Assembly (NCBI GenBank): GCA_028023455.1
Contig: JAQFVV010000287.1
Location: 870,001-934,000 of the forward strand
Source of the DNA: Epiperipatus broadwayi
Lineage: Eukaryota > Onychophora > Udeonychophora > Euonychophora > Peripatidae
Length of the DNA stretch: 64,000 nt
Direction: 5' to 3'
The translations under genes were made by a program, and so were the position numbers. Below the pieces are notes generated by a model. That model was not told where the DNA came from. It saw nothing but the letters and a program-made list of their open reading frames with translations, and searched no databases. Each line of letters opens with the position of its first letter. The stretch's first letter is position 1. Below are positions 1 through 11,741 of the stretch, in pieces.

Positions 1-390
1 TAACAGAAAAGGGATTAAAAGTAGTTGAGAAAGAAATGACAATAAGATTGTCTATTACTTAGCTATGATTATGGAGTAACAAAACTCTGAAAGCGCTAAG
101 CCTGCAGAAATTACGATATAGAAAAGTTTCACCGCAATGCATCAGCGTATTATTAATTACAAAGTAAAGGTGAAATAAAATAGTTATTAGCTTAATATTA
201 AAAATATCTCAAATTACATCTGACTGAAATACTGCATTAAATAAAAATATTCATATATAATTTCATTGTAATAATTATTTTCGTCACTGAATACCTGTAA
301 TTAAAATTACAACAATTTAATACCTTTGTAATTATTTTATTTACAATTACATAGATAAATATTAAAGAGCAGTGAATTTAGATGCATATT
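1..390. other. Unannotated AT-rich flank
   Basis: No open frame, repeat or RNA signal that I can support. The stretch is simple AT-rich sequence leading up to the first SINE. Confidence 0.5.
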
Positions 391-499
391 TCTTTTTTTT
401 TCTCATATGTGATAGCATCGGCCTGGAGGCGAACCCACAACCGTCTGCAACCAAGCACTTGCTTGCAAGGCGGCTGCGATGACCTCTCGGCTAACAACG
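391..499 (-). mobile_element. tRNA-derived SINE, copy A
   Basis: Read on the minus strand it starts GTTGTTAGCCGAGAGGTCATC, which fits a pol III A box (TAGCCGAGAGG), continues to GTGGGTTCGCCTCC, which fits a B box (GGTTCGANTCC), and ends in a poly(A) tract, seen as poly(T) at 391-401. It is about 110 bp long. Four related copies occur in this window, which marks it as an interspersed SINE and not a single-copy tRNA gene. It belongs to the subfamily with ACGGTTG before the B box, together with the copies at 628 and 29361. Confidence 0.8.
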
Positions 500-612
500 T
501 TTGACTCATATTTAATTTTGATGAAAGTAAACTACCTTTCACACAAGCTCTCTCCATTAATAAATATTTTAAAAACAGAAGTGGCCACCTGTATTTAGAG
601 CTTTTTTTAAAT

Positions 613-752
613 AAACCAACATTTATTTATTTTTTCCATGTGTCATCGCATCGGCCGGGACGCGAATCCACAATCGTCTGCAACCAACTACTTGCTTGCA
701 TGGCGGCTGCGATACCTCTCGGCTAACAACGCAAGACAAACCAACATTTATT
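613..752 (-). mobile_element. tRNA-derived SINE, copy B, with target-site duplication
   Basis: The SINE body is at 628-737 on the minus strand and has the same A-box and B-box layout as the copy at 391. It is flanked by the perfect 15-bp direct repeat AAACCAACATTTATT at 613-627 and 738-752. A direct repeat of this length next to the poly(A) side is the signature of LINE-driven target-primed reverse transcription. The intact repeat suggests a fairly recent insertion. Confidence 0.88.
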
Positions 753-1152
753 GGCAGTGCTGTTAATAGAATATGATATTCTTAAACTGCCAGATCTTTA
801 AATCAGCTTATTACTAGTAAAAGATTGAATAATCAATCCCAGAGGGGAAAAAGTAACTCATTTTTAATTACCTGTAACAGATGTAAATATTAAATAATAT
901 AGCATGTTTAGATATATATGTAATTTATATAAAAGCAAATAACTTTTCTCACATGTACTATGAATTGTGAGCATTTTCCATTATTAAATATTTTAAAAAC
1001 ATGGGCGGACAGCCATCCATATTTGGCGTGTACTTTTGAATATACAAAAATTCATTGACAGTGCTATTAGCAGAGTAGAGTGTTAAACTTCCAGATCTTT
1101 TATGTGAGTGTCTCTATATATTAGTGAAATAAAATGGTTTTAGTTGTCAAGC
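753..1152. other. AT-rich spacer with an internal near-repeat
   Basis: No gene is visible. The phrase TTATTAAATATTTTAAAAACA near 980, followed by a short GGCGGACAGCC stretch, resembles the sequence near 560-590 (ATAAATATTTTAAAAACAGAAGTGGCC). The next text, ending in CCAGATCTTT, recurs near 790 and 1090. These suggest that the SINEs landed in an old duplicated segment of about 300-400 bp. Confidence 0.4.
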
Positions 1153-1153
1153 A

Positions 1154-1250
1154 TTGGTGGTCGAGAGGTTAGCGACAGCTATTTTACAAGCAGTTGTCCC
1201 GGGATAGCGGGTTCGCTTCCCGGCTGATGCTATGACACATGAGAAAAAAA
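1154..1250 (+). mobile_element. tRNA-derived SINE, copy C (second subfamily)
   Basis: Plus-strand copy beginning TGGTGGTCGAGAGGTTAGCGAC, with B box GGTTCGCTTCC near 1210-1220 and a short A tract at 1244-1251. It differs from the copies at 391 and 628 in the tRNA-like half: it reads CAGCTATTTTACAAGCAG and GTTGTCCCGGG in place of GCAAGCAAGTG and ACGGTTG. It shares this type with the copy at 25172, so two SINE subfamilies are present. Confidence 0.8.
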
Positions 1251-2060
1251 ATTGATTTTAGTAAATTAAATAATAATAAAAATTATAAACTAAATAATAA
1301 TTTTTAAAATATATATGTAAGTATTTAATTAGTCCTGAATATTTAGTATTTTGATAAGATTTGATTAAGTAAAAATTTAGATAACGGATTACTAAATACC
1401 ACATTAATTTAAAATGTAATTAAGCAATTAAACTAAATAATGTAAAAATACATGTATAATAATAAGCAAAATAATTTATGTGCCAGAGGGATGTCACATT
1501 TTAAAATATCTTTCAAAATTCAGTGACAAGAAGGTATAAAAATAATTTTTTAATCTTTTGTCTCTTATTTTAATTTGTAAAATTTTCTGATGTTGCCTCG
1601 TTTATCATTAGCTTTTTCACTTAAATCAGAATCAAATTAGCGTGCTCAGATGAAGTATGAGAAGCTGAGATTTATAAGTAAAATATTGACATATTAGCTG
1701 ACAAAGAAGAGTAATGTTCCACAAAAATAAAAATATGATGCCTTATATAGATATCTTTCTGATTGCAGGCTAAGTTTCCAGTGTGTGTACATTCTGACCT
1801 TGCAATAATGTAGCTAATAATCATAAAAAGAATGTCATAAGCCAGAGTTAAAAGTAACGCTGTCATTTTTGAAAGATATTTGCCTTTATCTGAGATATCC
1901 ACTTGCATGCTAACATTAGATAATAAAAGGAAAATACACGGTGAGCAAATAAGGAATCAGAAAATAATATTGAATCTCTAACTAATGAAACTGAAAACTG
2001 TTTTTAAAAATCAATCCAACTCTAACCATGAAATCAACCCAAGTATGAAAAACAAGAGTA
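1251..2060. other. AT-rich stretch without recognisable features
   Basis: Only short chance open frames occur here. No repeat family member or splice-bounded exon could be recognised. Confidence 0.45.
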
Positions 2061-2562
2061 GTCCAGAAAATGATCAAGAAATAATGAAAGTGGAAGTTAC
2101 TGAACTTATTTAAACCAAAAGTGGTCTAGAAAATGATCAAGAAATAATGAAAATGGAAGTTACTGAATTTATTTAAACTAAAAGTAGTTCAGAAAACAAT
2201 CAAGAAATAATGGAAGTGGAAGTTATTTGAACTTATTTAAACAAAAAGTGGTCCAGAAAATGATCAAGAAATAATGAAAGTGGAAGTTACTGAATTTATT
2301 TAAAATAAAAATGGTCCAGAAAACGATCAAGAAATAATGGGAAGTGGAAGTTACTGAACTTATTTAAACCAAAAGTGGTCTAAAAACTGATGAAGAAATA
2401 ATGAAAGTGGAAGTTACTGAACTTATTTAAATCAAAAGTGGTCCAGAAAATGATCAAGAAATAATGAAACTGGAAGTTATTGAATTTATTTAAACCAAAA
2501 GTGGTCCAAAAAACGATCAAGAAATAATGGAAGTGGAAGTTACTTGAACTTATTTAGCTTAT
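2061..2562 (+). repeat. 63-bp minisatellite, about 8 copies
   Basis: Units starting GTCCAGAAAA or GTCTAGAAAA recur at 2061, 2124, 2187, 2251, 2314, 2378, 2441 and 2504. The period is therefore 63-64 bp. Each unit reads roughly GATCAAGAAATAATG, then GAAGTGGAAGTTACT, then GAA(C/T)TTATTTAAA. The stop codons in TTATTTAAA and the varying unit length argue against a coding repeat. Confidence 0.9.
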
Positions 2563-3627
2563 CAAAACTATACTGACCAATATATGTGTAAATTAAGTTA
2601 ATCAAGAAAGTGGCCAAATGAACAATCCCATAAAAGGTAACTCTATGGGAAATCAAATTATTGCATAACCAAGTTTGAAGTAAGGGTCCAAAAGACATAT
2701 CATAGAATAATAAATAAATTGGTAAAAATTTTAGTCCACTGGCCTATTAATATATCTAAAATGAGATAACTAAAATACATAAACTCTTAGAATTAACTAA
2801 AATAAAATAATGTTTTCTTAGTATTTTTGTAAATTTCTAGAGTGTTAATTAATATTTTCTTAGTACATTTTTGTAATTGATATTTTTTCCTATATATTTT
2901 ATGAGAGTATATAATTAATATGTTTTTATATTTTTACTCTAATGTATTTTATTTTTGTTAATGTTCTTTTTGATATTTTATTAATTAATCTTGTTTATTA
3001 TTATCATGTTGTGAATTAAATTTTCATAGTGTGTAAATGTCTATAAATAATCAGGACTAACCCAATTATTATATATTAATAAATTATATTTCTTAATTCA
3101 TTAAACGTGATCCCTAGTCCTTTTTCATGATGAAGTTCTCACATCAGTCTATATAATTGTGGTACAGAAATAGCTGTGGGTTCCTTATTATTGTTTTGAT
3201 TAAAATAAGCAATGATTCATATTTACTATATCAACTAAAATTATTATCCTGTGATGCATTTCCATGTTTGCCTGAGTCAGTTGTGGGTTAATGGAGGAGA
3301 TTAACATCAAAGAAGTTAGAGAGGGATTGAACCTGACCTCATTGTAGAGATGGTACCCTAATCTGTAATATGGAAAATATATTATAAGTAAATAACAACT
3401 ATAGTGACAAGGGATGGATTCTCTTTTTACTTGAACCTGTTTTATGGGAATGATGGTCAGCAAATGTGGCTAGATACTTGATATGACCATCATAGTTAAC
3501 TATGTAGGATATTCAGTCCAAAGACAATCAACATGGTTGTTCCTAACACCCATTATCTTCAGTTTTTAAACCCTTAGATATTTTAGTGTATATATAAAAA
3601 AGGGTAGAAAATCAATTCCCATTACAA
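2563..3627. other. AT-rich spacer
   Basis: No supported gene. A T-rich strand runs at about 2810-3010. One short open frame on the minus strand at 3200-3463 has no recognisable family and is most likely chance. Confidence 0.4.
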
Positions 3628-3716
3628 TATATATATATAAGCTTTAGAAACCAATCAACACTTAGACAATCCAATATAGATAATCAAGAATTTCAAACTG
3701 TTGTCAAGGCAACCTC
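3628..3716 (-). repeat. Short interspersed repeat with GTTGTCAAGGCAAC palindrome, copy 1
   Basis: Reverse-strand copy of a repeat of about 90 bp that also occurs at 6475, 7318 and 11742. Its 5' end reads GGAGGTTGCCTTGACAACAG, followed by TTGAAATTCTTGATTATC and GATTGTCTAAGTGTTGATTGG, and it runs into an (AT)n tail. The shared end and the simple-sequence tail suggest a small retroposon or MITE. I do not recognise the family. Confidence 0.7.
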
Positions 3717-4700
3717 CTTTTAGCAATAGAAGTGGAATACACACATACAAAATATGCAATAATTGTCATAACTAAAATTACCGAGAAAAGTTGAAAAAAA
3801 AAAACTGCCTTAAGCAGCCCTAAGAAATAATGTGCATTATAATTGTACTGTAATCATTATATTGGGCAGTTAAGAATTATAATTGTTTGATATCTTGTCA
3901 ATAATTCAAATTGAAGAATATTTTAAAAAGAATACAATGAAAAATCAAATGTATAACAAGATCGTTCACACATATAAGGGCCAAGTTCTACACTTAATTA
4001 TTGAAATATAGTAAAAATCATTCAATTTCAACCCAAGAGAAGCCATTTCAAAGAGATTTTCAAGACACATCGAATGCTGGGATTTCTGTTGACTCATGCT
4101 TATAGTTTGCGAGCAATTTAAAAAGGAAAACAAAATTTCAACCAATCAGCTACGACGCGTGAATGACAAATTACTAAGATTCAAACCGTTAATTAAAATC
4201 ATGGGGAACATAAAAATAAAATAAAATTGTTGTTAAAATTACCCAAAAACTTCTTTATCTTAAAGTTTTATAGAGAGAGAGAGCAAAAAAAAGTTAACTA
4301 TATTTGATTTTATCTGAGGTGAAGTTTTGTTAATAGCCATTAAAGTTTTTTATCAAGTTTAAGTAGTTTTCTTGTTTCACCGATATCCACTTTCTTTAGA
4401 AAAATGTTTAACTTATAATAATTTGGGGGGGGGGGGAGTGATTTTAGTTACTGCTTTATATTAATGAAAGATGCACATTGATTTAATATCTGAATTAACA
4501 GATTATTAATAATGATTAAATAATAACTTCATTTAATATATATATTTTAGGTTTCACAAAACAATCATAAGACAAACTAACAACTTTTATATAAAACATA
4601 TCGATAAGAATCTTACTTCACCTAACGTACTTAATAACTTACTGATTCTGTCACTATTTATGAAGCGAATCTACCATATCTTTGACTTTATTTCCTCACA
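3717..4700. other. AT-rich spacer with a G homopolymer
   Basis: No gene is supported. A run of 12 G is present at 4425-4436, the longest homopurine run in this part of the window. Confidence 0.45.
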
Positions 4701-5437
4701 ATAACTTACCTGGATATATATAACCCTCTATTTGTGCTGTTTCAATGATAATATGAGATAGCCATCTGGTTTTTCTATTTATAAATAAACCCTCTACAAT
4801 CTTAGACTCACCAATCTTACTTTTGATTGACCACTTCTCTTTTGAAATATTTTATAACTGTTTATTAAAACATTAATAATCATTTCAATCTGATATTTTA
4901 AAAGAAAATCCCTACAGCTAATCAGAAGCCATTTTGGCTAGAATACTAATAACTAAACTTGTAAAACTGTTATAAAAAGTTCTTAAGAAATGGAATTATT
5001 CTATCTTTACACCTTGTTAGATATTAGTCATTTTGATAGTATCGTGTAATATAATTTTAATAATATGATTACTTAATCTGGATATATAACTTTCCATTTG
5101 TGCTGTTTCAGTGACAGCATGAGAGTTTCCTCTGGATTTTTTATTTATAAGTAAGGTCTTTACAATATTAGATTCACCAATCTTACTTGTGATTGGTCAC
5201 TTTTCTTTTGAAATGCTTGATGATTGTTTGTTAGGGATTAATAATTATTTCAATCTGATATTTTATAAGAAAATTCCTACAGCTAGATAATCAGAAGTTA
5301 TTGTGGCCAAAATTCTAATAATTAAACTTTTTGTGAAAACTGCTATATCAAGTTTTGAAAAATGGCATCACCTTGTCTTTACACCCTATTTGATGTTAGT
5401 CTTTTTAATAGTAGCATGAAATATAATTACTGCTATT
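4701..5437. repeat. Diverged tandem duplication, about 368 bp x 2
   Basis: The segment starting near CTGGATATATA at 4710 is repeated in the same order from 5078. Matched landmarks are TTTGTGCTGTTTCA, TCACCAATCTTACTT, TTTCAATCTGATATTTTA and CCTACAGCTA. The offset is about 368 bp and identity is roughly three quarters by eye. This is an old tandem duplication of non-coding sequence. Confidence 0.75.
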
Positions 5438-6474
5438 GCATTTTGATAAATATTCTTTAGAATATAAAAATATCCTGATTCTGTATTTTAATGATCCAGA
5501 GTTTTAAACTCTATGGAAATGTTTATAGAAGCAAATGCCGTTTCACAATTACAAATCCAACACATAATGGAAATGCATATTTTTGGTCATTACTTATCTC
5601 TCATTATCTGAACGTGATCCACTACACTAAAAACACTTTCAAATATAGCCTTTTCTTTTGTTTGATTAGAATTCAAAATGGTCGTAGACGAGTTTAGTTA
5701 TCTTGGTAAATATCGTATAGAATAGAAGACTGATAGTTCTACAAATTCTAATATCTTTATTTTAATATTACTACTACATTCTTCCAATCCGCTAGTATAT
5801 TTTTATTATTTAGATATTTAATAAATTACTTTCTATTTCTTCATCTTCTTTTAAAACATCAATAATAATTCTATCATTATCTTAAGCTTTTCCTTCTTCC
5901 TAGATACAATTGCATAATACACTTCCTCATTTAAAATGCTGGGCAATTCAGATGTAATAATTGTAGAGGATATTTATTTTTTATCTTTTTATTATTATAT
6001 AATTTTCTCTAGAATTCTTTCACACATTTCATGATGACATATTACTTTTTAATAATAGATCCATAGTTTCTTTTTATTACATAATTTTCCTTCCAATACT
6101 AAGATGTTGTTTTACATTTTTGATACTCTAGTTCTTTTCTATAGCTTTCCTTGTCAATTCAGAAAAAAAGAAAGATCATGGTTTTGTTTATCTTAAACTT
6201 AAAAATAAAAAGCCAGCAAAGAAACCACACTAGCTAATGTATTTTAGTGAGTGGCTCATTCATGTTTGTTTATTATACAACAGATGTCATTATAAAAAGA
6301 TATGGAATTTGCCTTGCTTGGTTCCGTTAAGGCTCAATTAGAAATCAAAGATCTCCTTTCCATTAAGAGCAAACTCCTTTATGCAGTTATATTCTTTATA
6401 GTTACACACATATATATATAATAAAACAAAATAAATGTCCACTAATATTAATAATACAATATATATATATATAT
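5438..6474. other. AT-rich spacer
   Basis: No recognisable feature. The open frame at 5491-5697 on the plus strand has no family resemblance and lies in low-complexity surroundings. Confidence 0.4.
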
Positions 6475-6560
6475 GAGGTTGCCTTGACAACAGTTTGAAA
6501 TTGTTGATTGTTAGTGATATTGGGATTGTCTAAGTGTTGACTGTTTTTTAATGATATATA
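6475..6560 (+). repeat. Short interspersed repeat with GTTGCCTTGACAAC palindrome, copy 2
   Basis: Same repeat as at 3628, plus strand. It begins GAGGTTGCCTTGACAACAG and ends in TTTTTTAATGATATATAT. It is followed by two copies of TAGACCAGTATTGGA about 35 bp apart (6567 and 6602), a small local duplication. Confidence 0.7.
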
Positions 6561-6744
6561 TTTGTAGACCAGTATTGGAATATTAATCTCTGTGTATTGT
6601 ATAGACCAGTATTGGAGTATTATTCTCAATGTAATATATAATATTAACTGCTGGTAATTTTATATATATATCTATAATAAATGGAGAGATGGGAACTTAG
6701 GATTTTTAGTCTATATTCATCTTCCACTCTATCTCAAAACATTG

Positions 6745-6905
6745 ATACTCATGACCACACACATGTAAAAGATAAATGATCCTCAACATACTTTGTGCTG
6801 AATCAGAATTCATCAGTTGGGCCTGATGATGATCTCTCACACATGTATATTGAAAATCATTTATCTTCTTCACAAATGTATGGTCATATGTATTGGTAGT
6901 TTGAG
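6745..6905 (-). mobile_element. Foldback repeat with degraded hammerhead-like core
   Basis: The left edge (CATGACCACACACATG, then AAAGATAAATGATCC) is roughly the inverse of the right edge (AAATCATTTATCTTC, then AATGTATGGTCATA). This gives imperfect inverted arms of about 38 bp. On the minus strand the middle contains CCCAACTGATGA and a TTCTGATTCAGCA hairpin. This relates it to the repeats at 21.3 and 23.0 kb. G12 of the hammerhead core is lost here, so this copy should be inactive. Confidence 0.55.
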
Positions 6906-7317
6906 CATATGAAGTAGAAGATTAATATAGTGAAATTCCTAAGTTAAAATCCCTCTATTTATTATAGAAAACATTCAGTATAGTGAATGAATAGGTTTTA
7001 TATGTATATATAAGCATGCATCAGAAATTCAGAAATGTTAGTATGTTGTGTATTCCTGAGCAATATTAATTTTTTTAATATAAGCAATAATCCAATCAAA
7101 AGTGCATTTTTTCTCTCTTTCTATTTATGTGTTTTCTAGAGCAGACATTCTTTTTGGATGGTATCAGAATTGAATGCTAGAACTATTGTTCTAAATATTA
7201 AATAAATATTTAGAAAGTCCATTGGTTGTATTTAAAATGTGAATTAACTCCTATACTAATTTATCTGCTTTCGGTCAGGGTTATGATAGTGACTTACAAT
7301 ATTATACATGTACAAAA

Positions 7318-7402
7318 GGAGGTTGCCTTGACAACAGCTTGAAATTGTTGATTGTTATCTACATTGGAATTGTCTAAGTGTTGACTGTTTTCTAATGGTT
7401 AT
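7318..7402 (+). repeat. Short interspersed repeat with GTTGCCTTGACAAC palindrome, copy 3
   Basis: Begins GGAGGTTGCCTTGACAACAG and ends ACTGTTTTCTAATGGTTATA. It is co-linear with the copies at 6475 and 11742. Confidence 0.7.
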
Positions 7403-9033
7403 ATACATATAAGTAACTTGATGTACTCAAGTGAAGCAACATCAAATCTTCATGCACTATCTTAAAGATATTTTTAACTTCTTAAAATGCTGCTTAATAA
7501 TAAAAATTGACCAATGACAGCATAATATATGTTTTGGGTTCCACCTTCATCAGATATCTTTTCTATCAATACAGCAATTTATTCCTATTTAAATACCACC
7601 CACTATACTCAAATTAGTAAAGAAGTTTAAATGTTCAAGTTAGCAGTACATTTAATACATTATACCCTCCTATTAAACTGTTAAAAAAAAAGTATATAAA
7701 TAAAAATATTATTATATTGATAGTGTAGGCAGTTTGTAAGGCTTTTGTTAAGAGCAGAATCCAAAATGCAACTTGTGCTATGATGACGATGACCAACTTT
7801 TTATCAATAGGTAGGATGTTAGAAAGTTTATGAAATCCTCTAGATGTTGTATGAAGATTTTATATCTTTTTATGACTGTTACCTTGGAAATAGTGCTTTT
7901 TAACCATCATAAATATAAGGTACTTAAGGATATAAGATCTTGAAGTTTTATGAATTCGATTAAATCTACAATAGACTGATTTTTATTAAAAGAAAAGATT
8001 TTGATGTTTTTGTTGTTGTTGTTGCAGTATTTAGGGTATTAGTCTTTAAATAAAAAACAAACTCAGATACTGAAGAGCAATATAAGATTCCACTGCGCTT
8101 CTGCTCCTTTTAATAAATTAAAAGAATAAATGCTTCATCTTAGTAATAAACCAATTTCAAGCATGTAGGGCTGTAATTTTGCAAATTTATTATATGATAA
8201 AGGAGATATTGAGACTTTATCATTATACATAAAAGCAATGGAATAATTCCTTTTAAAGGTGATTTGTAAAAATGCAATAACAAAATCAAAAAACTGATTG
8301 CTATGTTCTTCAGTTCAATAGAAACGATTGTATTTTAAGAAGCAGATCTTTCATGGACTGGATGAAAAAAGCAAATTAATAGAAACAAGACTTGAGCAAG
8401 GAAAAGGCAACCACTTTTATATTTATAAAGATGATCTCACAGCTATTCTAAAAAAATTGCAATAGGAAGAGTAAATATAATTGAGGATGGAATGGGTCAA
8501 TCAGCTTCGATTAAAAAAGAAGTCTTTTGGAAAAAAGAAACACTGCAAAAATTAGAATAGCAGTACAAAATATGAAATAAACAGACTCTAGGACCATTTG
8601 TATTTCATATATTGGTTTACATAGTCATCAAAAATTTGACCTTTAATTTTTTCTTTTTACTTCTTTCATCTTTTTTTTTTCAAAAGTGAGAATGGCTATA
8701 CTAATTTATAAATGGCTGCTAATGGTGATGATATTGTTTCGTAATCAGTGTTTGTATGGTATAAGTTAACTGATATATATTTTCATTGACTGGCTATCAG
8801 TGATGCATTTTTGTATTAATTCTTAATACTTTTGTAAGCAGGATGATATATACTGAACAAAGCATACCATGTACAGTGTAAAATTTATCACAGTGAAGAG
8901 AATCATTGTGGTCAATCTAATATCTAGAGGGTTTGAATGTCATCCAACTTTCTCAACAACTGATCATACTATCATTATACTGATCTGTAATAAGGACTTG
9001 ATTTCATCTATATTGGAACTACTTTATTCTGAA
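7403..9033. other. AT-rich spacer
   Basis: No gene is supported. A short (TTG)n tract ending in GCAG occurs at about 8008-8025. The stretch 8380-8560 is A/G-rich like decayed LINE sequence, but no motif could be identified. Confidence 0.4.
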
Positions 9034-9240
9034 GTGGTGGTGGGCTAGAAGAGATGATAATAAATGGATAGTTGAAACCTTAAACCGGATCTCAATTGAA
9101 AAACCCAGAAAGAGACCACATGTGAGATGGGTGGATGAAGTAAGGAAATTTGCTGGCATTATATGGAGGAGGCTAGAAATTGCAGAAACTGAATTAAACT
9201 TGGAGACCTTCATCCTGCAGTGGATCAATAATGTTTGACA
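9034..9240 (+). pseudogene. LINE reverse-transcriptase C-terminal tail, relic 1
   Basis: Translates as a short open stretch containing KPRKRPHVRWVDEVRK, followed by WRRLEIAETE and LETFILQWINNV, then stop codons and a short GATGAT-type tail. The same tail is present at 41855, 44286 and 60113. The pattern (R/K)PRxRWxDE...W...A...W......QW is typical of the extreme C-terminus of a widespread animal LINE group, probably RTE- or CR1-related. The clade cannot be fixed from this piece. It is 5'-truncated. Confidence 0.75.
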
Positions 9241-9330
9241 ATGATGATATTGGGACCAATTTAAATATGCTGTAAACGTTTTTCAGTGTTTCTGTAGATT
9301 AGCATCAGTAAAATTTGTTTTATTGAATAA

Positions 9331-10050
9331 ATAAGGTTTTTACTTCACTGTTGTATATAAATCTATAAGTGCTTTGCGCACGGACAATGAAGCTCTAAAT
9401 TTGACTTTAAGTTAAGCTAAGCACTTTCGGGAGATATGCACTCCTACAATCACAGCTTGACATGTAATGAAAAAAATATCTATACTCCCATTTTCTTGAT
9501 ATGAAGAAACAAGCCTCTCTTCTGTTGATTGCTGTGGGGTAGCTTGCTATTTAGCAAGACTCCTTTGCTTACAAAATCACCTGCCCCCACAAGAATTGCC
9601 ATGCCTCCTATTATGGTGAGGCTAAGGTAAATATTGCAACCAGATTAGCCCAGCACAAATATTTATATAATAGGACCAAAACCAAAGCTTGGGGTAACTC
9701 AATATTTGCTGAGCATGAGAAAAACACTGGCATCATTTTTCAACCATCAGCAGCAAATATTGTTTGCACAGAGAGAAACGATACAAAACGTAAGGTTAAA
9801 GAGGCCTGCTACATAGCAAGTGACCCTACAGCAATCAACAGAAGAGAGGCTTGCTTCTTCCTATCAAGAAAATGGACGTTGTAAATGACGCACACAAAAT
9901 TTACATATATTTGCATAGAATATCCATCATAGATATTTCTTAATTACACGTCAAGCTGTGAACATGGGAGTGCATATCTCCCGAAAGCACTTAGCTTAAC
10001 TTAAAATCAAATTTAGAGTTTCATTGTCTGTGCGCAAAGTACTTACAGAT
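9331..10050 (+). mobile_element. Penelope-like element fragment with inverted 5' portion
   Basis: The fragment contains a GIY-YIG frame (9555-9884) and its 3' flank to about 10050. Bases 9358-9545 are the inverse of 9805-9870 plus 9945-10050: TAAGTGCTTTGCGCAC and GCACTTTCGGGAGATATGCA on the left answer TGCATATCTCCCGAAAGCAC and GTGCGCAAAGTACTTA on the right. The direct repeat TTATTGAATAA at 9320-9330 and 10051-10061 may be the target-site duplication. Penelope-like copies are often truncated and carry inverted terminal pieces, which fits this layout. Confidence 0.75.
9555..9884 (+). pseudogene. GIY-YIG endonuclease domain of a Penelope-like element
   Basis: An uninterrupted frame of 109 codons, entered without a start codon, ends in TAA at 9882-9884. 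It contains the cysteine pair and GIY-YIG-like motif TCPHKNCHASYYGEAK, the segment TRLAQHKYLY, an AEHEKNTG motif in the place of the usual AxHxxxxxH region, and KRKVKEACYIASDPTAINRR with the conserved glutamate before NR. Motif order and spacing match the C-terminal endonuclease that follows the reverse transcriptase in animal Penelope-like elements. The reverse transcriptase itself is absent: an in-frame TAG lies at 9552-9554 and inverted element sequence lies upstream. It is a 5'-truncated copy, but the domain has no stop, so the insertion is probably not ancient. Confidence 0.85.
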
Positions 10051-10061
10051 TTATTGAATAA

Positions 10062-11741
10062 TGATTTTTTCTGTTTTAATGAAGCGGTAGGGTCATGTGA
10101 CCTACCAGAGACAAAGCATTCGATTACTTTTAAAACTTTAATTTAAAACAAAAAATCCTCTATTGTTACACTCTTTTGAAAATTTTAATTTAATCGTATA
10201 AAATCGAAAAAAATGTTTTATATTATTGCAGACATGTTGATTTACTTATACATATAATTTTACGCTTTCTTTCTTAAAATCTAGTATATAAAACTTAAAA
10301 TTTAACCTGAGTTATTACTTTTTTTTTTTTAAATAGAAGTAACCAGAAATTGCTCTGATTACTTCGATAATAAATTACCAATTGTAAATGCAATATAACT
10401 GGTTTTACTCTATTTTTGTTTTTACCCTTTCCCTCTTTACCTTTTTTCTTTTGAAAAAAAAAAATACTGTTCTCTGGATTTTTAAAAAACTCGTTTTAAA
10501 TACATCTAATAAATAAATTATTTATTAGATAAAATAATTTAAATTCTTTTGTGTGTAGCAGACATATACGTAAAGTTCTTCCACAAAAAATATATATATA
10601 ATAAAATAAATAATCGCTGGGTTAGTTACTCTGGAGGTCAAAACATATAAAAATACTCATTTGGCGAATGGAAAACAACATTTTCAATCGGAGTTTATTT
10701 TTACATAGACCCATGACAGCCTCTATCCCTTAATCTGTCAAGTATTTTAATTAAATTGCTACTCTTACATTTCTCAAAATTAAAAGTAATGCACATTCTT
10801 ACATTGCAAACACATAATGGAAAGAAAAAAACCCACCATAATATCTCTTAAGATGTATTTCAACTCAACCAAGTTTTTTTTTTTATTAAGCTCATGTTGC
10901 AAAATTTTTCAAATGCCATAAACCATAAATGGATTTTTACGTATATAAATAAATAACACTAAAAGATATTATTATTATATATATAATATTGCTTTATTAC
11001 AATAAAATTTCTTGGTAACGTTTCAATGACCTTCTCAATGTAAGATATATCTTGTGAATGTTTAAAGCACATTATATATAACAACATATACTATATATAT
11101 ACTGAACTTATACAAAGTAATAGTAATATTTATCATATCCAAACTTCATTTCTATAATACAGAAATATATATATCCAATGCAATTTTTTTTATATAAAAT
11201 ACTAATAAAGTGGTAAGAAGATTCTGACAGCAATTTGGCATTGATTTCATACGTCTATGGGGAGTAGATCTGTTTATGATTTAAAAGTCACCTAGTTATT
11301 GCCCAATCAGTAATAGATGTTCAAATCTGCAAATTGTTTAATGTTTTAAAATTGACAGACATAAGAGTAATGACCATATTCAGTCCCGTTAGAGGAAATT
11401 GCAGGTTATTTGCAAAATTTAAGCACTGAGAAGCATTTTCTGCCAAATCAACAGTCAAAATCACAAAAATATAGAATATAATATTAATGAAAACCTTTAA
11501 GCACTTGTTATTAGCCTTGTAGTGCCAGAGTTTACAGTTCTGAATTGGGCTATTATAGAGCATCTTATATCTGAGTTAAGTAATGAACTAATATGTAACA
11601 ATTAAATGCTTTCAATTGTAAAATAACAATATTATAAGATATAGCTCTATAACATATTAATTACGTAATTGGTTATGTGAATACATTTATTAAATTTTCT
11701 ACTTACACTTGGTTTATATATTCCACCTTTATTGTTAAAAA
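10062..11741. other. AT-rich spacer
   Basis: No supported gene. Several (TA)n tracts occur at about 10590 and 10970-11110. A minus-strand open frame at 11321-11563 has no recognisable family. Confidence 0.4.

Noticed and set aside
1154-1250. Functional tRNA gene
   Set aside because: A and B boxes are present, but a proper anticodon stem and acceptor stem cannot be formed. Several copies with poly(A) ends and target duplications show a SINE.
2061-2562. CRISPR-like regular repeat
   Set aside because: Units are contiguous 63-bp tandem copies without unique spacers, in a eukaryotic setting. It is a minisatellite.
4425-4436. G-quadruplex or regulatory role of the G runs (also 21554-21566 and 49458-49467 as C)
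   Set aside because: Single uninterrupted homopolymers without the four-tract layout of a quadruplex; most likely slippage products.
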